Shown piece by piece: positions 1 to 7,800 of a stretch of DNA of 42,597 nucleotides. How positions within the stretch are numbered: the stretch's first letter is position 1; each line of letters begins with the position of its first letter. The translations under genes and the position numbers were made by a program. The notes under the pieces were generated by a model that was given only the letters and a program-made list of their open reading frames with translations, was not told where the DNA came from and searched no databases. The DNA is taken from positions 1-42,597 of the forward strand of contig JAFTGA010000024.1 of assembly GCA_017458145.1 (NCBI GenBank). The letters are read 5' to 3'. The DNA is from Bacteroidales bacterium (GTDB taxonomy: Bacteria > Bacteroidota > Bacteroidia > Bacteroidales > UBA932).

Positions 1-375
1 ATCGAGAAGACCAAGGAAGAGCAGGTCCAGAAGGCCGTTGACGCCGCCCTCAAGAAGGCCGGTATCAACCCTGCCCACGTGGACAGCGAGGACCACATCG
101 AGTCCAACACCGCCAAGGGCTGGATCACCCCGGAGCAGGCCGACAAGGCCCGCGAGATCATCAAGACCGTCGGTGCCGAGAAGGCCGCGAACCTCCCCGC
201 CCAGATGGTCGAGAACATCGCCAACGGCCGTGTCCAGAAGTTCCTCAAGGAGAACACCCTGATGGAGCAGGAGTACCAGATGGCCGACGACAAGCAGACT
301 GTCGCCCAGGCGCTCGCCGCCTTCGACAAGGACGCCAAGGTCGTCGCCACCAAGCGTTTCTCCCTGAACGACTAA
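1..375 (+). CDS. tsf: Elongation factor Ts, C-terminal part (5' truncated by window edge)
   Basis: The frame is open from base 1 and ends at a TAA (373-375), leaving 124 codons of the C-terminal half. The translation carries the EF-Ts C-terminal signature: an alpha-helical stretch (KGWITPEQADKAREI) followed by the PAQMVENIANGRVQKFLKE helix, then a LMEQEYQMADDKQTVAQAL segment, matching the dimerisation/C-terminal module of the family. EF-Ts is the cytoplasmic guanine-nucleotide exchange factor for EF-Tu in translation elongation. It usually follows rpsB, which would lie outside the window. The gene is closed by a hairpin terminator at 380-440, so it is not cotranscribed with the next gene. The internal ATG at 79 is not the start, since homology continues upstream of it. 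Confidence 0.93.
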   Translation: MEKTKEEQVQKAVDAALKKAGINPAHVDSEDHIESNTAKGWITPEQADKAREIIKTVGAEKAANLPAQMVENIANGRVQKFLKENTLMEQEYQMADDKQTVAQALAAFDKDAKVVATKRFSLND

Positions 376-379
376 TTTC

Positions 380-440
380 ATTCCCGGCCAGGCCGGGAAT
401 CTTCCCTGACAAGGAGCTGCACTTCGCCGTGCGGCTCCTT
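380..440 (+). terminator. Double-hairpin terminator after tsf
   Basis: Two consecutive inverted repeats start a few bases after the tsf stop. The first pairs ATTCCCGG (380-387) with CCGGGAAT (393-400). The second is a 12-bp stem, 411-422 with 429-440, containing one G-U pair, with loop TTCGCC and followed by TTG. The second has the form of a rho-independent terminator, though its T tract is short. Confidence 0.7.
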
Positions 441-490
441 TTGTCGTTCCAGATACCCTTCTTGTCCGACGCCCCTTCCGGGCCCGGTGC

Positions 491-572
491 CGCAGAAGGT
501 CCAATGGCGGGACCGTCTGCGACGTTTGGGGCCGTTTTCGCAGCAGATGGTCCAATTCATGGACCGTCTGCG
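491..572. repeat. Two tandem copies of an imperfect palindrome upstream of the flippase
   Basis: Copy A pairs CGCAGAAGGTCC (491-502) with GGACCGTCTGCG (510-521). Copy B pairs GCAGATGGTCC (543-553) with GGACCGTCTGC (561-571). Both arms are shared between copies, both right arms are followed by GAC, and the 7-nt spacers both begin with AAT, so they are direct repeats of one stem-loop 51 nt apart. Each stem has one central mismatch. They end 34 nt before the -7 element of the flippase promoter. They could be a tandem operator, a REP/BIME-like element or an RNA structure; nothing in the sequence decides this. Confidence 0.75.
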
Positions 573-605
573 ACAGGGGGAGGCAGCCGGGTAGCGGATT
601 TTTTG

Positions 606-613
606 TATCTTTG
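606..613 (+). promoter_or_regulatory. Bacteroidota -7 element TATCTTTG for the flippase
   Basis: A perfect match to TAnnTTTG lies 8 nt before the ATG at 622. With a transcription start expected several bases downstream of the element, the mRNA would have almost no leader. No clear -33 TTG is visible. Confidence 0.6.
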
Positions 614-621
614 TCTTTTGT

Positions 622-2073
622 ATGAATCTGAAAAGTCTTGCAAAGGATACGGCGCTCTATGGGCTGAGCAGCATCGTGGGCAGGTTCCTGAACTACCTGC
701 TGGTGCCGCTCTACACCTATAAAATCGCGGCGGAGAGCGGCGGCTACGGCATCGTGACGAACCTGTATGCCTACACGGCGCTGTTCCTGGCGCTGCTGAC
801 CTTCGGGATGGAGACCACGCTCTTCCGTTTCGGCAGCAAGCCGGATACGGACGGGAAGATGGTCTACAGCAATGCCCTGCGCCTGGTCGGCGGCGTGGGT
901 CTTGCCTTCCTGGTGCTGGTGTTCGCGCTGCTGCACCCGATCGCCGGGGCGATGGGCTATGAGGCGCATCCGGAGTATATCGCCATTTTTGCGCTGATCA
1001 CGGCGCAGGATGCCTTCCAGGCCATTATGTTCAGCCGCCTGAGGCAGCAGCGCCGTCCGCTGCGTTTCGTGGCGCTGAAGTTTGCCTTCATCATTCCGAG
1101 CATCTTGCTGAACCTGTTCATTTTCCTGGTGATGGACAAGATCCCCGCGCTGCATGGCACTTTCGTGCAGTTCAACTACGGCGTGGGCCTGATCTTCGTG
1201 GCGAACCTGATCTGCACGACGCTGGTCTCGCTGCTCTTCCTCCCGGAGATCCGCGGGATTGCCTACGGTTTCGACAGGGACCTGGCGTGGCAGATGCTTC
1301 GCTACTCCTGGCCGCTGCTCCTGCTGAGCCTGGTGGGCGTCCTGAACCAGGTGGCCGACAAGATCCTGGTGCCGTACCTGCTGCCCGGGGAGGAGGGGAT
1401 GGTGCAGCTGGGCATCTACGGTGCGTGCGTGAAGATCGCGATGATCATGTCGCTGCTCACGCAGGCGTTCCGCTATGCCTACGAGCCGATCGTCTTCGCG
1501 GACAACAAGGACCGGCAGAATCCCGCGACGCTGGCCGACGGGACCAAGTATTTTATCATTTTCACCCTGCTCGCCTTCCTGGCGGTGGTGTTCTATATGC
1601 CGCTGCTGCAGCGCTTCATCGGAGCGGGCTACCGCGAGGGAATCGGTGTCATCCCCATCGTGATGATGGCCGAGATCTTCATGGGCGTGTACTTCAACCT
1701 GTCCTTCTGGTACAAGCTCACGGACCAGAACTGGTGGGGCGCCGTCATCAGCGCGATCGGTGTGGCGGTGATGGTCGCGGTCAACGTGCTTTTCGTGCCG
1801 CGGATCGGCTACTGGGCCTGCGCCTGGGGCGGATTTGCCGGCTACGGCACTTCGATGCTGATCAGCTATTTCGTCGGGCAGAAGAAGTATCCGATCCCGT
1901 ATGACCTCGGGACGATCGGGAAGTTCGTCCTGATCGCCGGGGCGATGTTTGCCGCGCATACGCTGTACCTGCATACGCTGCCGGTGTGGCTGCAGCTACT
2001 GGCCGGGACCGTCCTGCTGGCGGTGTTCGCCCTGGCCGCCTGGCGTGAAATCAAATCATCCAAAGCAATATGA
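622..2073 (+). CDS. Polysaccharide/oligosaccharide flippase (Wzx/MATE-like membrane protein)
   Basis: A 483-residue, very hydrophobic protein with about 12-14 predicted membrane segments and the N-terminal pattern of the polysaccharide biosynthesis (Wzx/RfbX) family: LAKDTALYGLSSIVGRFLNY, then YGIVTNLYAYTALFLALLTFGMETTLFRF. Family members flip lipid-linked oligosaccharides across the inner membrane for O-antigen, capsule or related glycans. No glycosyltransferases lie nearby, so the cargo cannot be named. The start at 622 fits the promoter element 8 nt upstream and the family's N-terminus. The 3' end overlaps the next gene by 4 nt (ATGA), so the two are translationally coupled. The paired hairpins at 491-572 sit directly upstream and may regulate it. 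Confidence 0.85.
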   Translation: MNLKSLAKDTALYGLSSIVGRFLNYLLVPLYTYKIAAESGGYGIVTNLYAYTALFLALLTFGMETTLFRFGSKPDTDGKMVYSNALRLVGGVGLAFLVLVFALLHPIAGAMGYEAHPEYIAIFALITAQDAFQAIMFSRLRQQRRPLRFVALKFAFIIPSILLNLFIFLVMDKIPALHGTFVQFNYGVGLIFVANLICTTLVSLLFLPEIRGIAYGFDRDLAWQMLRYSWPLLLLSLVGVLNQVADKILVPYLLPGEEGMVQLGIYGACVKIAMIMSLLTQAFRYAYEPIVFADNKDRQNPATLADGTKYFIIFTLLAFLAVVFYMPLLQRFIGAGYREGIGVIPIVMMAEIFMGVYFNLSFWYKLTDQNWWGAVISAIGVAVMVAVNVLFVPRIGYWACAWGGFAGYGTSMLISYFVGQKKYPIPYDLGTIGKFVLIAGAMFAAHTLYLHTLPVWLQLLAGTVLLAVFALAAWREIKSSKAI

Positions 2074-2744
2074 AACGTATCTTAACAATCACTCTCTGCT
2101 GCCTCGGGGCAGCGGCGCTCCTGGTCTCCTGCAACGGCAATGCCTCCAAGAAGGCCGGAAAGGATGCCGGGAAGGCCGCCGCAGACTCCGTGGCTGCCGC
2201 AGAACAAACGCAACGCACGATGGAGAAAATCGCCAACCTGCCGGCCGAGCCGGTATTCGACATCATCACTTCGATGGGTGTCATCAAAATCAAACTCTAT
2301 GCGGACACGCCCCGGCACCGCGAGAACTTCGCCAAGCTGGCCCTGGAGAAGTACTACGACGGAATCCTGTTCCACCGCGTGATCAACGGCTTCATGATCC
2401 AGGCCGGCGATCCGCTGACCAAGGATCCGGCCAACAAGGCCCGCTTCGGCACGGGTGGCCCGGATTACACCGTTCCGGCCGAGTTTGTGGCGGCGCACGA
2501 CCACAAGAAGGGTGCCCTGGCCGCCGCGCGCCGCGGCGACACCGTCAATCCCTACAAGGAGTCTTCCGGCTCCCAGTTCTATCTGGTGCAGGGAGACGCC
2601 CATTTCCTGGACGGGGAGTACACCGTATTCGGCGAGACCATCGAGGGGCTGGACGTGATCGACAAGATCGCTTCCGTGCAGACCGACGGCCGCGACTGCC
2701 CGCTGCAGGACGTGAAAATCGTCACGATCAAGCTGGCCGAATAG
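2070..2744 (+). CDS. Cyclophilin-type peptidyl-prolyl cis-trans isomerase, lipoprotein
   Basis: 224 residues. An N-terminal lipoprotein signal ends in the lipobox LVSC with Cys21, so the enzyme is probably anchored in the cell envelope. A charged, Ala-rich linker (about 22-60) precedes a cyclophilin domain (about 63-222) with the active-site stretch FHRVINGFMIQAGDP (101-115, catalytic Arg103), GSQFYLVQ and the VFGETIEGLDVIDKI motif. Cyclophilins catalyse cis-trans isomerisation of X-Pro bonds and assist protein folding. The start codon overlaps the flippase stop as ATGA, giving an operon with it, but no functional link between the two is evident. A strong hairpin at 2824-2849 follows. Confidence 0.92.
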   Translation: MKRILTITLCCLGAAALLVSCNGNASKKAGKDAGKAAADSVAAAEQTQRTMEKIANLPAEPVFDIITSMGVIKIKLYADTPRHRENFAKLALEKYYDGILFHRVINGFMIQAGDPLTKDPANKARFGTGGPDYTVPAEFVAAHDHKKGALAAARRGDTVNPYKESSGSQFYLVQGDAHFLDGEYTVFGETIEGLDVIDKIASVQTDGRDCPLQDVKIVTIKLAE

Positions 2745-2823
2745 GGCATTCTTGGCATAAAATTTGAAATAAAATTAAATCGAATAGTTTTTCATAGGTT
2801 TAATTTTAGGTTAGAATTGCGTT

Positions 2824-2849
2824 AGGGTCCCGCTGGGAAGCGGGACCCT
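2824..2849 (+). terminator. Perfect 11-bp hairpin terminator overlapping the next promoter region
   Basis: AGGGTCCCGCT (2824-2834) pairs perfectly with AGCGGGACCCT (2839-2849) around a GGGA loop and is followed by a T-rich run. It terminates the flippase-isomerase unit. It also occupies the position where the -33 region of the next promoter (-7 element at 2860) should be. Confidence 0.75.
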
Positions 2850-2859
2850 GATTATTTTA

Positions 2860-2867
2860 TATCTTTG
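2860..2867 (+). promoter_or_regulatory. -7 element TATCTTTG for the YqiA-like esterase
   Basis: A perfect TAnnTTTG match separated from the ATG at 2872 by only four bases (CAGT). If the transcription start follows the usual spacing, the mRNA is leaderless or nearly so. Confidence 0.6.
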
Positions 2868-2871
2868 CAGT

Positions 2872-3435
2872 ATGAAAGTGCTTTTCATCCACGGCCTGGC
2901 GTCTTCCGGCGCCTACAAGATGGCGGATTCGCTGCGGATCCTGCTCAAGCCCTGCGAGGTCGTCGCTCCCGATGTGCCCATCGAGCCGGCGGCCGCGCTC
3001 GCGCTCCTCGAGCGCGTGTGCGCCGAGCAGGACCCCGACCTGGTGGTCGGGCTCTCGCTCGGCGGCTTCTGGGCACAGAAGCTGCGCGGCCGCCGCAAGA
3101 TCCTCGTCAATCCCGATTTCCACGTCTCGCGCCTGCTGCGCACGATGGTGGGGGAGGTGGAGTACCTTTCGCCCCGGCGGGACGGCTCGCGCAGTTTCCG
3201 GGTGACGGAGGAGATCTGCGATGCCTACGAGGCGCTGGAACGGACGGAGTTCGACGGCCTGACCCCGGAGGAAATCGCCCTGACGACCGGGATGTTCGCC
3301 GACGCCGACGAGCTGGTGCACTGCGGCCCGGAGTTCGCGCGCCATTATCCCGGCCGCCGGGTGGATTATCCCGGGAAGCATCTTCCCGTGTTTCCGGAGC
3401 TGAAAAGGTATCTGGTCCCGCTCGTGAATAAATAA
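2872..3435 (+). CDS. YqiA/UPF0227-like alpha/beta-hydrolase (esterase)
   Basis: 187 residues, typical of the YqiA-type small alpha/beta-hydrolases. The N-terminus gives strand beta-1 followed by the HG motif (MKVLFIHGLASSG), and the nucleophile elbow is GLSLGG with Ser62. A late His (about residue 170, in GKHLPVF) is the likely catalytic base, and an Asp in the segment before it would complete the triad. There is no signal peptide, so it is cytoplasmic. Family members hydrolyse short acyl esters in vitro; the physiological substrate is unknown. It is flanked by its own promoter and by another promoter at 3447, so it appears to be monocistronic. Confidence 0.75.
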   Translation: MKVLFIHGLASSGAYKMADSLRILLKPCEVVAPDVPIEPAAALALLERVCAEQDPDLVVGLSLGGFWAQKLRGRRKILVNPDFHVSRLLRTMVGEVEYLSPRRDGSRSFRVTEEICDAYEALERTEFDGLTPEEIALTTGMFADADELVHCGPEFARHYPGRRVDYPGKHLPVFPELKRYLVPLVNK

Positions 3436-3446
3436 AAATATTTTCG

Positions 3447-3454
3447 TAAATTTG
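3447..3454 (+). promoter_or_regulatory. -7 element TAAATTTG for the DUF4954-SIS-lplA operon
   Basis: TAnnTTTG match 22 nt before the ATG at 3477, in an AT-rich gap following the esterase stop codon. Confidence 0.55.
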
Positions 3455-3476
3455 TGGGATTGAATAACTCACGCCC

Positions 3477-5681
3477 ATGGAAAAAGTGACCGTACTCCCA
3501 CCCGAGAAGTTGATCAACGGCTGGATTGATCCCGTGTATCTGCCCGAGGGCAAGGATAAGTATTATCTCCGCAACAAGCAGGTGCGCAAACCACACGGCG
3601 GATGGCGCCACCTGACCAGCGACGAGATCGAGCGCCTGGTCAAGAACGACAATACGGCGGCCAGCTGGGATACCATCTACGTGACGGACGAGTTCCGTCC
3701 GCAGATGCTCAAGAACAACAAGTTCTACGGTACGGTCCGCATCGGCCGCGTGTCCGAGAACGGCCTGCAGTTCCACGACCTGCGCCTGCCGATCGGCATC
3801 TCCAATTCCTCGATCCATTCCTGCGACATCGGCGACGACTGCGCCATCCACAACGTCCACTATCTCTCCCACTACATCATCGGCTCCCGCTGCATGCTCT
3901 TCAACATCGAGGAGATGTGTACTACGGACCATTCCAAGTTCGGGGCGGGCGTTGTCAAGGATGGAGAGCCGGAGAGCGTGCGCGTGAGCATCGAGGTGAT
4001 GAACGAGACCGGCTGCCGCGCCGTCTGGCCCTTCGACGGGATGACCACGGCCGACGCCTATATGTGGGCCAAATACATCGACGACGCGCCGCTGCAGCAG
4101 CGCCTGCGCGAGATGACGCAGGCGACGGTGGACAGCCATCGCGGCTACTACGGGACCGTCGGAGAGGGCTGCGTGATCAAGAATTCCTCCATCCTCAAGG
4201 ACGCCAAGATCGGTCCGGCGTGCTACATCAAGGGCGCCAGCAAGCTCAAGAACATCACGATCAATTCCTCGGAGAAGGAGCCGTCGCAGATCGGCGAGAA
4301 CGTGATCATGGTCAACGGCATCATGGGCTACGGCAGCCGCGTTTTCTATTCCTGCACGGCCATCCGTTTCGTGATCGGCAACAACAGCGCCCTCAAGTTC
4401 GGCGCCCGCCTGATCAACTCCATCCTCGGGGACAATTCCACGATTTCCTGCTGCGAGGTGCTCCACAACCTGATTTTCCCGGCGCACGAGCAGCACCACA
4501 ACAATTCCTTCCTGATCGCCGCCTGCGTGAAGGGCCAGAGCAACATGGCCGCCGGCGCGACGATCGGCTCCAACCACAACAGCCGCACCAACGACAACGA
4601 GGTGGAAGCGGGCCGCGGCTTCTGGCCGGGCCTGTGCACCAGCATCAAGCATTCCAGCAAATTCGCCAGTTATACGCTCCTGGCCAAGGCCGATTATCCG
4701 GCCGAGCTGAACATCCCGCTGCCGTTCTCCCTGCTGAGCAACAACGCCCGGGAGGACCGGCTGGAGGTCTCCCCGGCCTTCTGGTGGAGCCACAACATGT
4801 ACGCCCTGGCGCGTAACAACTGGAAATACAAGACCCGCGACAAGCGGATCACCAAGACACAGAACATCGAATTCGATACCTTTGCCCCCGACAGTATGGA
4901 GGAGGTCATCCGGGCCCGCGCCCTGCTGGAGCTCTGGACGGCCAAGGCTTGGTATCGCCAAGAGAATACCCCGATCGACCACCTTACGGAAGAGCAGCTG
5001 CGGGCTAAGGGCCGCGACCTGCTCGACGGAGACTCCAAGACCGTTGACGTGCTCGAGATTTTCGGCGAGAACATGGAGAAGAGCAACCGGTGCGTCCTCA
5101 TCCGCAAGCCCTGGCGTGCGTACCACGCGTATGGCGACATGCTCGTGCATTACGCCATGACCAATGTGCTGGACTACCTCGAGGCCAACCCCGGAGAGAC
5201 GCTCACTTCCCTGTCTGCATTTCTGAAGAGCCGTCGCCAGCGTGAGTGGATCAACCTGGGAGGACAGCTGATGACGGCGACCGAGTTCGACCGTATGCGC
5301 GCCGATATCCGGAGCGGCAAGCTGGCTTCCTGGAAGGATGTCCACAAGCGCTACAATGACATCTGGAGACGCTATCCCGTCGACAAGTTGCGTCATGCCT
5401 ATCTCTCGCTGTGCGATTTGCTGGGGGCCGATCATCTGGACGCAGCGGCCTGGCAGCACGCCATCGCCGAAGAGGAGCGTATCCAGCGCTTCATCTGTGA
5501 CGCGGTGTACGATTCCCGCAGGAAAGATCACGAGAACCCGTTCCGCCAGGCCACCTACCGCAACGCCGAGGAGATGACCGCCGCGATCGGGACGCTGGAG
5601 GAGAACAGTTTCGTCAGGCAGGTCCGGTCCGAGACCGAGACCAACCTGCGGCGCCTCGAAGAGCTGCGTCTGCGCATTTAA
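3477..5681 (+). CDS. DUF4954 family protein (left-handed beta-helix)
   Basis: 734 residues with no signal peptide. Residues about 30-470 contain the recognisable DUF4954 pattern: an early LTSDEIERL segment, then the repeat-like stretch LPIGISNSSIHSCDIGDDCA, IHNVHYLSHYIIG, and hexapeptide-like Ile/Val-rich turns (GEGCVIKNSSILKDAKIG, SQIGENVIMVNGIMG) that indicate a left-handed parallel beta-helix as in sugar-nucleotide acyl- or nucleotidyltransferases. The C-terminal 250 residues are alpha-helical and charged. The biochemical role of DUF4954 is not established. It heads an operon with a SIS-domain sugar-phosphate protein (20 nt downstream) and lipoate ligase, which hints at sugar-phosphate or nucleotide-sugar work, but that is inference. 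Confidence 0.8.
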   Translation: MEKVTVLPPEKLINGWIDPVYLPEGKDKYYLRNKQVRKPHGGWRHLTSDEIERLVKNDNTAASWDTIYVTDEFRPQMLKNNKFYGTVRIGRVSENGLQFHDLRLPIGISNSSIHSCDIGDDCAIHNVHYLSHYIIGSRCMLFNIEEMCTTDHSKFGAGVVKDGEPESVRVSIEVMNETGCRAVWPFDGMTTADAYMWAKYIDDAPLQQRLREMTQATVDSHRGYYGTVGEGCVIKNSSILKDAKIGPACYIKGASKLKNITINSSEKEPSQIGENVIMVNGIMGYGSRVFYSCTAIRFVIGNNSALKFGARLINSILGDNSTISCCEVLHNLIFPAHEQHHNNSFLIAACVKGQSNMAAGATIGSNHNSRTNDNEVEAGRGFWPGLCTSIKHSSKFASYTLLAKADYPAELNIPLPFSLLSNNAREDRLEVSPAFWWSHNMYALARNNWKYKTRDKRITKTQNIEFDTFAPDSMEEVIRARALLELWTAKAWYRQENTPIDHLTEEQLRAKGRDLLDGDSKTVDVLEIFGENMEKSNRCVLIRKPWRAYHAYGDMLVHYAMTNVLDYLEANPGETLTSLSAFLKSRRQREWINLGGQLMTATEFDRMRADIRSGKLASWKDVHKRYNDIWRRYPVDKLRHAYLSLCDLLGADHLDAAAWQHAIAEEERIQRFICDAVYDSRRKDHENPFRQATYRNAEEMTAAIGTLEENSFVRQVRSETETNLRRLEELRLRI

Positions 5682-5701
5682 GTATTAAACAAGACAAACG
5701 T

Positions 5702-6712
5702 ATGAATCTGAAAGAAAACAAGTACGCACAGTATTATCTGGTGCAGGAGATGATGGGGACCGTGCCCACCGTGGCGAAGTTCGACCCCGACTGCTCCAAA
5801 TTCGTGGCGGATTCCGTCCGCAAGACCGGCAGGATTTTCTTCTCCGGCGAGGGCTCTTCCCGCCTGCTGCCCGCCAAGAACTGCCGCCGCGTAGCCCTGA
5901 CCTGGGGACTCGCCGCGGAAGTCCAGAATGACGGTTCCCACCAGGCTGCGGAGTACGACCTGAGCAAGTATACCGTGCTGATCGACTCCAACTCCGGACG
6001 CACCAAGGAGGCGCTGATGCTGGCGAAGAAGCTCCAGGCCGAGGGCCACAAGGACACCTTCTCGCTGAGCGCCAATCCCGATACGCCGCTCCAGCAGGCC
6101 TGCGTGGCGGGCCACGTGCTCGGCTGCGGCTGGGAGCAGGCCGTCGCCGCGACCAAGAGCGTGATCGAGCAGGGACTCTTCTGCGAGTCCATCTTCTGGC
6201 ATCTGGCCGGCAAGGATATGAAGACCGTCCTGGCGGGCCTGCCCGAGAAACTGGAGAAGGCCCTGACCCTGGAGATCCCTGCCGAGATCGTGGAGTGGGT
6301 GAAAGGCGCGCACACGATCTACTTCAGCGGCTACAATGACGGTGTGGCGGAGGAACTGACCCTGAAGACCAACGAGATCACCCGCCGCAAGAGCGACTTC
6401 CTGGAGGGTACCTATGCCGTCCACGGGATCGAGGAGGTGATGCAGGACGGCGACATCGTCTTCCTGGTGGACCCGATCGAGAGCGAGTACGACAAGTTCC
6501 TGAGCGTCTTCAAGGGCGCCGGTGTGCACGTGGTGGCCATCTCCACGAAGCAGACCCCGTTCGAGCGGACGATCATCGTCCCGGATGCGGGCGCGATGCA
6601 GCCGTATGTCTATCTCTGCGCCGGATGGAACATCCTCGTGGAGGTGGCGACCGGCGACGGCATCAACCTTGACAAGCCGGAGCGCGCACGCAAGGTCGGC
6701 AACGAAATGTAG
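5702..6712 (+). CDS. SIS-domain phosphosugar isomerase/binding protein
   Basis: 336 residues with two SIS (sugar isomerase) modules as in the isomerase half of GlmS and in AgaS-like proteins. The first module has RIFFSGEGSSRLLPAK (44-59) and the phosphate-binding serine loop LIDSNSGRTKEA (93-104). The second begins near HTIYFSGYNDGVAEE and ends with a C-terminal YVYLCAGWNILVEV helix. SIS domains bind phosphorylated ketoses or aldoses and catalyse isomerisation, or act as sensors. There is no glutaminase or HTH domain, so it is neither full GlmS nor an RpiR regulator. It lies 20 nt after DUF4954 and 14 nt before lplA in one operon. The substrate is not deducible; an amino-sugar or ketose phosphate is plausible. 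Confidence 0.8.
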   Translation: MNLKENKYAQYYLVQEMMGTVPTVAKFDPDCSKFVADSVRKTGRIFFSGEGSSRLLPAKNCRRVALTWGLAAEVQNDGSHQAAEYDLSKYTVLIDSNSGRTKEALMLAKKLQAEGHKDTFSLSANPDTPLQQACVAGHVLGCGWEQAVAATKSVIEQGLFCESIFWHLAGKDMKTVLAGLPEKLEKALTLEIPAEIVEWVKGAHTIYFSGYNDGVAEELTLKTNEITRRKSDFLEGTYAVHGIEEVMQDGDIVFLVDPIESEYDKFLSVFKGAGVHVVAISTKQTPFERTIIVPDAGAMQPYVYLCAGWNILVEVATGDGINLDKPERARKVGNEM

Positions 6713-6726
6713 TCAGCTGGATCGGT

Positions 6727-7677
6727 ATGCGCTTCCTGAACAATCCGTCCACCGATCCCTGGTATAATATGTCGTTCGACGAGTACTGCCTCGAGCAGTA
6801 TTTGTCGGACGACAATTATTTTTATCTGTGGCGCAATGCGCCCTCCGTGATCATCGGGCTGAACCAGAACGCTTATAGCGAGGTGAACCTGGCGTATCTG
6901 CAGGAGCACGGCATCAAGCTGGCCCGCAGGGTGACGGGCGGCGGCGCCGTCTATCACGACCTGCAGAACCTGAATTACACCTTCGTCGGGCGCGGCGTGT
7001 CGCCGGAGCCGATGGCGGAAGCCCTGCGCGCGCTGGGCGTGCCGGCGCAGCTGACGGGCCGCAACGACATCTATGTGGACGGCCGCAAGGTCTCCGGCTA
7101 TGCCCGCCGGGTCTGGCACGACCGGGAGATCGTGCACGGCACGCTGATGTACGACGTGGACCTGGATACGCTGGGCCGGGTGCTGGATGTGCCCGGATCC
7201 AAGATGAACGCCAAGGGAATCGCTTCCGTGCGTGCCCGGGTGGCCAATCTGAAGGATTACCTCCCGCAGTTCGCGTCCCTGGATGCCTTGCAGGACGCCT
7301 TGCAGGAGATCTTGGCGGCGGGGGACGGCGAACTGCCTTTCGGCCCGGAACGCCGCTCCGCCGTGCAGCGTATCTCCGGGGAGAAATTTTCCACCTGGGA
7401 GTGGATCTACGGGCAGTCCCGGCAGGCCGACATCACGCGCAGCGCCCGCCTCGCGTGCGGGACCGTGGAGGCCCGGCTGTGCGTGGACCGTGGCGTGCTG
7501 ACCTCCGTCAGTTTCGGGGGAGATTTCCTCGGCGGCCTGCCCGCTTCGCAACTTGCCGCGCGTCTCGTGGGCGTCCGCTTTGACAGCGCCTCACTTCTGG
7601 AGGCGCTCGCGGCATTTGAGGCAGGACGCTATTTCGATGGTGTTGCGCCCCGGGAACTGCTGGCTCTGTTCTTTTAA
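6727..7677 (+). CDS. lplA: Lipoate-protein ligase A
   Basis: 316 residues with the LplA/LipB fold signatures: NMSFDEYCLEQYL near the N-terminus, the lipoyl-AMP-binding motif RRVTGGGAVYHD (67-78), NLNYTF (81-86), and GRNDIYVDGRKVSG (111-124) with the conserved catalytic Lys121. A C-terminal accessory domain follows, with GEKFSTWEWIYG in the linker, as in full-length bacterial LplA. The enzyme activates lipoate with ATP and attaches it to a lysine of lipoyl domains in the cytoplasm. The natural target in this window is the lipoyl domain of E2 (36735-38105). It is the third gene of the DUF4954-SIS-lplA operon, on the opposite strand from the dehydrogenase genes. Confidence 0.92.
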   Translation: MRFLNNPSTDPWYNMSFDEYCLEQYLSDDNYFYLWRNAPSVIIGLNQNAYSEVNLAYLQEHGIKLARRVTGGGAVYHDLQNLNYTFVGRGVSPEPMAEALRALGVPAQLTGRNDIYVDGRKVSGYARRVWHDREIVHGTLMYDVDLDTLGRVLDVPGSKMNAKGIASVRARVANLKDYLPQFASLDALQDALQEILAAGDGELPFGPERRSAVQRISGEKFSTWEWIYGQSRQADITRSARLACGTVEARLCVDRGVLTSVSFGGDFLGGLPASQLAARLVGVRFDSASLLEALAAFEAGRYFDGVAPRELLALFF

Positions 7678-7758
7678 GAACAATAGCAGAATTATCCAAA
7701 AGTCTTATAAAATCGTCCGCGAATAATAAAATGATTTAAATTCATCGGTCCGGTTGTA

Positions 7759-7766
7759 TATATTTG
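7759..7766 (+). promoter_or_regulatory. -7 element TATATTTG for the SusCD operon
   Basis: TAnnTTTG match in the 123-nt AT-rich gap after lplA, 34 nt before the ATG at 7801. This is the probable promoter for the four-gene SusCD operon. Confidence 0.55.
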
Positions 7767-7800
7767 TCCCTCGACAATATCTATTAACCTTTTTTGACCG

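Noticed and set aside
3366-5531. 721-codon minus-strand frame over DUF4954
   Set aside because: Antisense shadow of a conserved protein; low-complexity composition and no promoter or start signal.
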